Assembly (NCBI GenBank): GCA_045047105.1
Contig: JASFYQ010000090.1
Coordinates: forward strand, 1 to 50,098
Source: JADGAU01 sp045047105
GTDB lineage: Bacteria > Pseudomonadota > Gammaproteobacteria > GRL18
DNA length: 50,098 nucleotides
Direction: 5' to 3'
Shown: positions 1 to 6,522 of the stretch, piece by piece
Layout: each line of letters starts with the position of its first letter
How positions within the stretch are numbered: position 1 is the first letter of the stretch
Notes under the pieces: generated by a model
Told to the model about the DNA's origin: nothing
Databases searched by the model: none
What the model saw: the letters and a program-made list of their open reading frames with translations, nothing else
Translations under genes and position numbers: made by a program

Positions 1-2151
1 CAACTTGAACAACAACAGCAAGAGCAGCAACAACAGGTTTTACCTGTGGCATCAGAAAAAATGTGTTATAGCTGCCATCATGGTGTGGTGGTGGAGTCGC
101 GACTGGCAATTAAGGAGCAACACCAGCATCCTACTATATATAATCAAGACAATGCAAAATATAATCAAGACAATGCAAATCAAGAGCAAACTAATAAAAA
201 AGCAGCAAAATCCTTAAAAAAAAGAGAAGATACCATTCCCAAAAATTTTCCCTTATCTCAGCACCAAGAATTTATTTGCACTAGTTGTCATACACCACAC
301 AATAGTGATGAAAACCAGGAGGTTTTATATCAGGGGCATACAAATTCCTGGATGCGAGTCAGTAACCACAATGGTAATTTGTGTGAACGTTGCCATGAGT
401 CAAAAGCGGTGGGTGCCAGAGTAGATAAACAGCAGGGTGTTAATCATCCTTTGGGCATCAAATTTTTGGCAGCAAATATCAACAAAACAAAAAAATATGT
501 GCAGGAAACACATTTGCAGCACGGTATTCCAGCAGAGTTGAAAAAAAATGGAGCGGTATTAGATAAACAACAGCAATTAATCTGTCAAACCTGTCATCAG
601 ATTCATGCGGGTAAGGAACAGGCTCTTTTGACTCTGGAAAATACTCATAATGAGTTGTGTATTAGTTGCCATAAAAGCAAATATGCTCAGGGTAAGGAAA
701 AATCTCATCAGCAGGGGCTTCATCCGGTAAATATAGAGCTGGAAAAAGTCATAAAATATAAAGCTAAAGACATTTCTAAAGTACTTTGTGATAGTTGTCA
801 TCGGGTACATAAAGGGGAAAAAGGCACCGCTCTATTAAGTGAAGTTGAACATAAACTGTGTATTTCCTGTCATAAAGACAAGTTTTCAGATAGTCCTCAG
901 CAAGCACATCAGCAAGGAGTTCACCCGGTGAATTTTAAGCTGGAAAAACCACGGAAACAAAATGGCAAGTTTATAGATGAAATCAGCTGTAGCAGTTGTC
1001 ATAGTATGCATCAAGGTTTAGCTGATACGGCTCTATTTCCACAACAGGAGCAATTTAAAAAAGCAAAAGACAAACAACAGGCTTTGTGTGCCAGTTGCCA
1101 TCAACAACAATCTGCCAAAGATAAACCGCAGGCACGCCAAAAAGGTATTCATCCGGTAAATATTAAACTGGATAAAGCGATAAAATATCAGGGGAAAATA
1201 ATTAATGAAGTAACTTGTGCCAGTTGTCATAAGGTGCATCAGGGAAAATTAAATACTGCGTTATTGTGGGATGGTACAGAAAAAAATATTGAAAAACTCT
1301 GTACTATTTGCCATCAACAATATACTGCTAAGGGATTAGACAACTCGCTTAAAAAAGGCATTCATCCGATAAATGTAAAACTCGAAAATGCCGTTACCAT
1401 TAACAATAAAAAAGTTCAGACTATAAATTGCTTAAGCTGTCATTCGGTGCACCATGGGGAAAAACAAACTGCTGTTTTAGTACAAACAGATAATAATGGT
1501 GAGCTGTGTAAAAACTGCCATAAACAGCAGCAAAAAGTACTCAATAGCGATCATGATTTACGCTTAAGCGCCAGGTATAAAAAAAATAAACACGGTTTAT
1601 TGCCACAACAGGCGGGTTTGTGTGGCAGTTGCCATAGTATGCATAAAGGAGCAGCCGATAAACTAAAAACAGCGTTTTTATCTGCGGTAAAACCGGTTGC
1701 TGCCAGTAGCTTGCAAACAAAACGTATGGATAAAGTGTTATTACAACGGGATTTATGGTGTATTAATTGCCATCAGGACAATGGTTTAGCAAAAGAAAAA
1801 GTGGTTAATCGTTTTAGCCACCCTTATAAAGATCTTATTTTACGCTCTGATCCCAAACAAATGCCATTATTAAAACTAACAAAAGCAATTGATAATACAA
1901 TAGATTCAAACAGAGAAGTTATTGATGAGTTTGGAATTATTGCTTGTATCAGCTGCCATAATCCACACTCCTGGGAGCCGATAGGAGTTAAAGAAAAAAT
2001 AAAAATTGATAAAAATATATCCATTAAAAATAAAGAAGGAAATAGCAATAATAGCTTCCTACGTCAGCAGGATATAAAAGGTAGATTCTGTGTGAGTTGT
2101 CATGGTCTGGAAGCACGAATTGAATATAAGTATTATCATGAGCCTAAATAG
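1..2151 (+). CDS. Multihaem cytochrome c with 17 CXXCH motifs (5' end outside the window)
   Basis: The reading frame is open from base 1, so the true start and any signal peptide lie upstream; the GTG at 46 is only an internal codon. Seventeen CXXCH motifs are visible, the first at about base 64 and the last at about 2089, so at least 17 covalently bound haems are predicted, in the periplasm or outside the cell. The middle is built from modules of roughly 67-76 residues. Each begins with a His-Pro-(Val/Ile)-Asn motif (near bases 721, 922, 1150 and 1363), runs through a CXXCH followed by (V/M)H(Q/K/H)G, and ends with a second CXXCH; this is the doubled-CXXCH type of cytochrome. A more diverged module precedes them near 445. 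The linkers are rich in Lys and Gln, and the visible N-terminal end is Gln-rich. Electron transfer is the expected role; the partner is not visible here. Confidence 0.9.
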   Translation, partial: QLEQQQQEQQQQVLPVASEKMCYSCHHGVVVESRLAIKEQHQHPTIYNQDNAKYNQDNANQEQTNKKAAKSLKKREDTIPKNFPLSQHQEFICTSCHTPHNSDENQEVLYQGHTNSWMRVSNHNGNLCERCHESKAVGARVDKQQGVNHPLGIKFLAANINKTKKYVQETHLQHGIPAELKKNGAVLDKQQQLICQTCHQIHAGKEQALLTLENTHNELCISCHKSKYAQGKEKSHQQGLHPVNIELEKVIKYKAKDISKVLCDSCHRVHKGEKGTALLSEVEHKLCISCHKDKFSDSPQQAHQQGVHPVNFKLEKPRKQNGKFIDEISCSSCHSMHQGLADTALFPQQEQFKKAKDKQQALCASCHQQQSAKDKPQARQKGIHPVNIKLDKAIKYQGKIINEVTCASCHKVHQGKLNTALLWDGTEKNIEKLCTICHQQYTAKGLDNSLKKGIHPINVKLENAVTINNKKVQTINCLSCHSVHHGEKQTAVLVQTDNNGELCKNCHKQQQKVLNSDHDLRLSARYKKNKHGLLPQQAGLCGSCHSMHKGAADKLKTAFLSAVKPVAASSLQTKRMDKVLLQRDLWCINCHQDNGLAKEKVVNRFSHPYKDLILRSDPKQMPLLKLTKAIDNTIDSNREVIDEFGIIACISCHNPHSWEPIGVKEKIKIDKNISIKNKEGNSNNSFLRQQDIKGRFCVSCHGLEARIEYKYYHEPK
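139..180 (+). repeat. 21-bp tandem duplication inside the cytochrome gene
   Basis: Two adjacent 21-base copies (139-159 and 160-180) differ only at their last base. They are in frame and encode YNQDNA(K/N) twice in the hydrophilic linker between the first and second haem motifs. Confidence 0.85.
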
Positions 2152-2266
2152 ACTGCAACTAAGTGAAATGGCACCATGATTTATAGAGTTGATTTCACTG
2201 TGTAGTTGTTATACTTTGTGTGGCTAACTCAAAATAACGGCCTCTCTTTATTAAAAGCTACTTTTC

Positions 2267-2295
2267 TTGATAGTGATACTATTATTTAGTATTAT
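2267..2295 (+). promoter_or_regulatory. Probable sigma-70 promoter of hicAB with a short palindrome
   Basis: TTGATA (2267-2272) and TATTAT (2290-2295) are separated by 17 bases, close to the sigma-70 consensus. Transcription would begin within a few bases of the hicA ATG at 2302, leaving almost no leader. A palindrome, ATACT-N7-AGTAT (2276-2292), lies in the spacer and -10 box, where an autoregulatory HicB could bind. The operator role is inferred. Confidence 0.5.
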
Positions 2296-2301
2296 TAAAT
2301 A

Positions 2302-2556
2302 ATGAATAACAAACATAGAAAAACCTTGGAAGGCATTTTTTCACACCCTATACCAGGAAGCCTTGAAGGGCGTAAAATTGAAGCGCTATTTGTAGCTTTA
2401 GGTGCAAATGTTATTGAGGGAGATGGCTCTAGAGTTTCTTATATCATAAATGATGAGAAAGGTGACTTTCACAGGCCACATCCTGGAAAAGAAGCAAAGC
2501 GGTATCAAATACGAAATGCCAGGGATTTTTTAATACGAGCAGGAATAAAACCATGA
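2302..2556 (+). CDS. hicA: HicA-family type II toxin (mRNA interferase)
   Basis: This 84-residue protein resembles HicA toxins, small double-stranded-RNA-binding-fold proteins that cleave mRNA and block translation. It has the family's early lysine-rich helix, the GSLEGRKIEALF segment, the GDGSR stretch, a histidine-bearing FHRPHP motif where the catalytic His is expected, and a terminal helix ending in RAGIKP. The gene overlaps the next one by four bases (ATGA), the usual coupling of toxin and antitoxin. No clear Shine-Dalgarno site precedes the ATG, and the predicted promoter would give a nearly leaderless transcript. Length is typical of HicA. The toxin-first order also fits hicAB. Confidence 0.85.
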   Translation: MNNKHRKTLEGIFSHPIPGSLEGRKIEALFVALGANVIEGDGSRVSYIINDEKGDFHRPHPGKEAKRYQIRNARDFLIRAGIKP

Positions 2557-2888
2557 ATACACTGAGTTATAATGGCTATACAGCCAAAATTGAATTTGAT
2601 CCAGATGATAATATTTTATTTGGCAATATTATTGGAATTCGCGATACTGTTGGTTTTCATGGTGAATCTGTCAATGAATTAAAAGAAGCATTCCATGAGG
2701 CGGTTGATTTTTATCTTGAAAGTTGTAAAAAAGCAGGAAGAGAACCCAATAAGCCTTTTTCTGGTAAGTTTGTAGTAAGAGTAAAGTCTTCTCTTCACAG
2801 TAAAATAGCGCTGGCGGCAGTTCATTCTGGAAAGAGTCTCAATCAATGGGTTTCAGATACACTTGAACAAGTAATTCATACCCACTAA
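2553..2888 (+). CDS. hicB: HicB-family antitoxin
   Basis: This 111-residue protein has two parts. The N-terminal half (about residues 1-60) matches the HicB fold, with YNGYTAKIEFDPDD, then a GxIxGxxDxVxFHGESV-like strand and a helix of the LKEAFHEAVDFYLE type. The C-terminal part (about 70-108) looks like a ribbon-helix-helix DNA-binding segment, with FVVRVKSSLHSKIALAA followed by GKSLNQWVSDTL. Such antitoxins bind and neutralise HicA and repress their own promoter. The start codon overlaps the end of hicA. The protein looks complete, so the module is probably functional. Confidence 0.87.
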   Translation: MNTLSYNGYTAKIEFDPDDNILFGNIIGIRDTVGFHGESVNELKEAFHEAVDFYLESCKKAGREPNKPFSGKFVVRVKSSLHSKIALAAVHSGKSLNQWVSDTLEQVIHTH

Positions 2889-2968
2889 ATCAGCAAACAA
2901 TAAGAAAATGCATGGAAAACTGAGGAATAACTTTATATTCTGGGTTTGATTTCCTGTTTTTTTCTTTC

Positions 2969-2995
2969 GCTCCCGTGCTCCTGTATGGGGATGCA
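2969..2995. repeat. Small hairpin, degenerate CCCRYGCTC-type intergenic repeat
   Basis: CCCGT (2972-2976) can pair with ATGGG (2985-2989), allowing one G-T pair, across a CTC-containing loop, followed by GGATGCATG. It resembles the short CCCACGCTC...GTGGG hairpins scattered between genes in many environmental gammaproteobacteria. Only one copy was noticed in this window, so membership of a repeat family is a guess. Confidence 0.3.
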
Positions 2996-3122
2996 TGTGA
3001 TAGTTAATCGCAATTGTTAATAGCTCAAGATACTTCCATGCTCAGCCTAAACCTGTTATATCAAATGTCTTTTATCGGGGAGGCATAGGTGTAAAGCTAT
3101 TCTGTTTGTTTGTACTATGGAT

Positions 3123-3265
3123 GCAATTACGGGTGCTTGTGCTTATGATTTTCAGAAGCAAATCCCAATGTAATGTAAAGACTGCAAGTTTTGTAATTTA
3201 AAGTTGTTGCATGGCAGAGATCTCGCTTATGCTCCGAAAATCAACACACAAGCACCCGTAATTGC
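3123..3265. repeat. MITE-like element: 19-bp perfect inverted repeat
   Basis: The 19 bases at 3123-3141 are the exact reverse complement of 3247-3265, with 105 bases between. Imperfect pairing continues inward for about 18 more bases on each side (both arms carry GATTTTC). A 143-bp AT-rich segment with long terminal inverted repeats and no coding capacity is what a miniature transposable element would look like. No target duplication or transposase was identified, so a structured RNA remains possible. Confidence 0.5.
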
Positions 3266-3456
3266 TTTATTATCTGATATATCTCAATAGTTTTTAAAAT
3301 AGTTGAATAAATTTAGCTAAAAACAGCATTTGATGGTATTTAAAATAAATGAGTAGTGATAGCCTTGATTTACAGATTGAGATGGGGCTGAATAACCCGC
3401 TAAAAAACTAGTAGACTAGTGGTCAAGTCTAACTATTTACTTTAATTAACCCAAGT

Positions 3457-3563
3457 ATTCAGTTCTCTCTTTTATGTAGTGCCTCGCTGTTTGTACCCAA
3501 AAGGGGCATAGTAAAGCTGGGAACCAGCGAGTTTCGAAAACGTAATGAAAGAGAGAACTGAAT
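3457..3563. repeat. Nested long hairpin with 16-bp perfect outer stem
   Basis: Bases 3457-3472 are the exact reverse complement of 3548-3563. Inside lies a second stem, CTCGCTG (3483-3489) with CAGCGAG (3525-3531), extended inward by ACCC/GGG-type pairing. The result is a 107-bp two-level stem-loop. No T-tract follows it, so it is not a simple terminator. A MITE remnant or structured RNA is possible. Confidence 0.55.
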
Positions 3564-3640
3564 GCTGTCTCGACTAAAATATTACCACATAACTAGAAGG
3601 GAAAGGGGAAGATCATGTCCAGTTAGTGTAAATCAGACAT

Positions 3641-3673
3641 ACAAAAAAGCCGCAAGTTATGCGGCTTTTTTGT
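3641..3673. terminator. Bidirectional rho-independent terminator at the end of acnB
   Basis: A perfect 13-bp stem (3641-3653 with 3661-3673) with a 7-base loop has a GC core (GCCGC/GCGGC) flanked by A and T runs on both sides. It lies five bases past the acnB stop codon, so it should end acnB transcription and would also stop transcripts arriving from the left. Confidence 0.9.
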
Positions 3674-3677
3674 TTAA

Positions 3678-6227
3678 TCATACTTCCGTATAAGTTTTTA
3701 TTTTATCAAAATTTAAGTAGCGGTAAATATCTTCAGCCAGTGGGTTTAGCTGGCTGGCGTATTTTAGGTATTCTTCTTTAGAAGGTAGCTTGCCTAATAT
3801 CGCTGCAACAGATGCCAGTTCTGCGGATGATAAATACACATCTGCTCCATCGCCAAGGCGATTAGGGAAATTACGTGTAGATGTTGAAACTACGGTACTT
3901 TTTGCTGCTACTCGTGCCTGATTACCCATACATAAGGAACAACCGGGCATTTCGGTACGCGCTCCCACTCTGCCAAAAATACTATAATAACCTTCTTCTA
4001 TTAATTGTTTTTCATCCATTTTTGTCGGTGGAACTATCCACATGCGGGTAGGAATGGCCCCTTCAAATTTCTCTAATAATTTTCCAGCGGCTCTAAAGTG
4101 ACCAATATTAGTCATACAAGAACCAATAAAGACTTCATCAATGTGAGTTCCCTGTACATCGGATAGTGTTTTAACATCATCAGGATCATTGGGACAGGCT
4201 AATAATGGCTCGGTAATTTCATTTAAATTAATATGAATTTCAGCAGCGTATTGTGCATCCTTATCCGCTTCCATTAATTGCGGATCATCCAACCATTTCT
4301 GCATGTCTTCAATACGGCGTTGTAAACTGCGTTGATCGCCATAACCTTCACTGATCATCCAGTTTAGTAAAGTTACATTTGAATTTAAGTATTCAATAAT
4401 AGGTTCTTTATTGAGTTTTACCGTACAGGCTGCAGCAGAGCGTTCAGCAGATGAGTCGGATAGTTCAAAGGCTTGTTCCACTTTTAGATCAGGCAGGCCT
4501 TCAATTTCTATAATGCGACCAGAGAAAACATTAATTTTTCCTGCTTTTTCTACAGTTAATAGGCCATCCTGTATGGCTTGATAAGGAATCGCATTAACTA
4601 AATCACGTAAAGTAATGCCTGGTTGCATGGTTCCACTAAAGCGAACCAGTACCGATTCAGGCATGTCTAAGGGCATAACTCCTGTTGCGGCGGCAAAAGC
4701 AACCAGCCCCGATCCCGCAGGGAAGGAGATGCCAATGGGAAAACGGGTATGAGAGTCTCCACCTGTACCAATGGTATCCGGTAATAACATCCGGTTGAGC
4801 CAGGAATGGATAATTCCATCACCCGGGCGTAAGGAGATGCCGCCCCGATTTTTAATAAAATCAGGCAGGGTATGGTGGGTTTTTACATCAATAGGTTTTG
4901 GATAAGCTGCGGTATGACAAAAAGACTGCATAACTAAATCTGCAGAGAATCCCAGACAGGCTAAATCTTTTAATTCATCACGAGTCATCGGCCCGGTGGT
5001 ATCTTGTGAGCCAACACTGGTTATTTTAGGTTCACAATAGCTATTGGGGCGAATGCCGTCATGATGACAGGCCTTTCCTACCATTTTTTGAGCCAGAGTA
5101 AAACCAAAACCGGTATCTTCAGGAATATTGGCATGGCGAAACAAATCGGATGCTGCAAGTCCTAAGGCTTCCCGTGCTTTTGCTGTTAAACCACGGCCAA
5201 TAATTAATGGGATTCGTCCACCAGCACGTACCTCATCCATAATTACTTCGGTTTTAAGACTAAAAGTTGTAATTAGCTTATCCGTTTGATGATTTTTTAC
5301 TTCGCCTTTATAGGGGTAAATATCAATTATATCTCCCATTTCCATAGTGGAAACATCCATTTCTAATGGCAATGCACCGGCATCTTCCATAGTGTTAAAA
5401 AAGATCGGGGCTATTTTGTTACCAATACAATAACCACCGCCTTTTTTATTTGGAATAAAAGGAATATCTTCTCCCATATGCCATAAAACGGAATTAGTAG
5501 CCGATTTTCTTGATGAGCCGGTACCAACCACATCACCCACATAAGCCAGGGGAAATCCTTTTTGTTTTAAGTCCTGAATAATTTGTAATGGTTCAGAAGT
5601 AAAATTATCTCTGGGCATTTTTAACATGGCATTAGCATGTAAGGGGATATCAGGCCTTGACCAGGCATCAGGGGCGGGTGATAAATCATCGGTATTGGTC
5701 TCACCAGGTACCTTAAATACCGTAACGGTTATTTTTTCAGCCAGTTCCTGTTTTGATGTAAACCACTCTGCTTCTGCCCAGGAAGTTAATATTTGTTTTG
5801 CAAAACTATTGCCCTGATCGGCTTTTTCTTTAATATCATGAAATGCATCAAAAATTAATAGCGTATGTGAAAGAGCTTTTGCTGCTTTTTCTGCAAGTTG
5901 TGGGTTATCGAGGCAGTCTACTAGCGGTTGAATATTATATCCTCCCAGCATAGTGCCTAATAAATCAACTGCATCACTGGCACTAATCAATGGAGAGTTT
6001 ACTTTGGCAGTGGTTAATGCTGCAAGAAACCCGGCTTTTACATAAGCTGCTTCATCCACTCCAGCAGGCACACGATTGGTGATTAAATCTACAATAAGTT
6101 GTTCTTCTCCTGCGGGGGGAGTTTTTAATAACTCAATTAATGTGGCTGTTTGAGAGGCATCTAAAGGTTGTGGTGGAATGCCTTCTTTGGCTCGTTCAAA
6201 TATTTGTTGTTGGTACTCTGCTAACAT
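3678..6227 (-). CDS. acnB: Aconitate hydratase B (2-methylisocitrate dehydratase)
   Basis: This 849-residue protein follows Escherichia coli AcnB nearly residue for residue. It catalyses citrate-isocitrate interconversion in the TCA cycle, and in this family also 2-methylisocitrate dehydration. Visible landmarks are the N-terminal HEAT-like domain, the swivel-domain segment ETNTDDLSPAPDAWSRPDIP, GDVVGTGSSRKSATNS, the [4Fe-4S] ligands in GSCMTNIGH and in PGCSLCMGNQAR, and STSTRNFPNRLG near the end. I chose the ATG at 6227 (MLAEYQQQ) over an upstream in-frame TTG because it matches the family start, has AGG upstream, and the TTG falls inside the predicted -10 box. The gene stands alone between its own promoter and a strong terminator. 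Confidence 0.97.
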   Translation of the reverse strand: MLAEYQQQIFERAKEGIPPQPLDASQTATLIELLKTPPAGEEQLIVDLITNRVPAGVDEAAYVKAGFLAALTTAKVNSPLISASDAVDLLGTMLGGYNIQPLVDCLDNPQLAEKAAKALSHTLLIFDAFHDIKEKADQGNSFAKQILTSWAEAEWFTSKQELAEKITVTVFKVPGETNTDDLSPAPDAWSRPDIPLHANAMLKMPRDNFTSEPLQIIQDLKQKGFPLAYVGDVVGTGSSRKSATNSVLWHMGEDIPFIPNKKGGGYCIGNKIAPIFFNTMEDAGALPLEMDVSTMEMGDIIDIYPYKGEVKNHQTDKLITTFSLKTEVIMDEVRAGGRIPLIIGRGLTAKAREALGLAASDLFRHANIPEDTGFGFTLAQKMVGKACHHDGIRPNSYCEPKITSVGSQDTTGPMTRDELKDLACLGFSADLVMQSFCHTAAYPKPIDVKTHHTLPDFIKNRGGISLRPGDGIIHSWLNRMLLPDTIGTGGDSHTRFPIGISFPAGSGLVAFAAATGVMPLDMPESVLVRFSGTMQPGITLRDLVNAIPYQAIQDGLLTVEKAGKINVFSGRIIEIEGLPDLKVEQAFELSDSSAERSAAACTVKLNKEPIIEYLNSNVTLLNWMISEGYGDQRSLQRRIEDMQKWLDDPQLMEADKDAQYAAEIHINLNEITEPLLACPNDPDDVKTLSDVQGTHIDEVFIGSCMTNIGHFRAAGKLLEKFEGAIPTRMWIVPPTKMDEKQLIEEGYYSIFGRVGARTEMPGCSLCMGNQARVAAKSTVVSTSTRNFPNRLGDGADVYLSSAELASVAAILGKLPSKEEYLKYASQLNPLAEDIYRYLNFDKIKTYTEV

Positions 6228-6264
6228 AGGCTTACCTATTAATTTTACGTTGATTGACAATAAC

Positions 6265-6293
6265 AATATAGGTTAGAAATGCGTCTTTTTCAA
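6265..6293 (-). promoter_or_regulatory. Probable sigma-70 promoter of acnB
   Basis: Read on the minus strand, TTGAAA (6293-6288) and TATATT (6270-6265) are exactly 17 bases apart. Transcription would start near 6258, giving a leader of about 30 bases before the ATG at 6227. Confidence 0.55.
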
Positions 6294-6474
6294 CTTTAAA
6301 CCTATAAAGCATAATGTTACATAAGTACTATTTTAACATACACATAAGTGTAAATTTAAATATATGTGTTATGTATTTGATTAAGTATTAAATAATAATT
6401 TGTAGTGCTTATATTAAGAAAAATATAAGACTAATCGGGATTGTTATAAATGGATATATTGGTGAAACCAGTAG

Positions 6475-6500
6475 TGGGGTAATAGCGGATGATTACCCCA
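6475..6500. terminator. Stem-loop after leuS, possible weak terminator
   Basis: TGGGGTAAT (6475-6483) pairs perfectly with ATTACCCCA (6492-6500) around an 8-base loop, about 22 bases past the leuS stop. There is no T-tract on the leuS strand, so intrinsic termination would be weak; it may instead protect the mRNA 3' end. Confidence 0.4.
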
Positions 6501-6522
6501 TTGATATACTTAAACAGCTAAA

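Larger units (their letters stand above)
2889..3677. other. 789-bp intergenic region without a convincing gene
   Basis: No reading frame here looks like a protein; the longest candidates are about 20 codons (for example 3349-3411). The region holds a small hairpin near 2968, a MITE-like inverted repeat (3123-3265), a nested hairpin (3457-3563) and the acnB terminator (3641-3673). Being next to a toxin-antitoxin pair, it has the look of a site that has collected small repeats. Confidence 0.7.

Noticed and set aside
577..1239. CRISPR-like or coding repeats on the minus strand of the cytochrome gene
   Set aside because: The repeated signal comes from the haem modules read backwards. Units are about 200 bp and diverged, with no short identical repeats or spacers.
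3427..3634. Integron attC site (GTCTAAC and a GTTAG-like end)
   Set aside because: The right core does not match GTTRRRY, the spacing is too long, and no integrase or cassette is near.
6227..6266. Upstream TTG start for acnB
   Set aside because: It lies in the predicted -10 box and would add 13 residues absent from the family.
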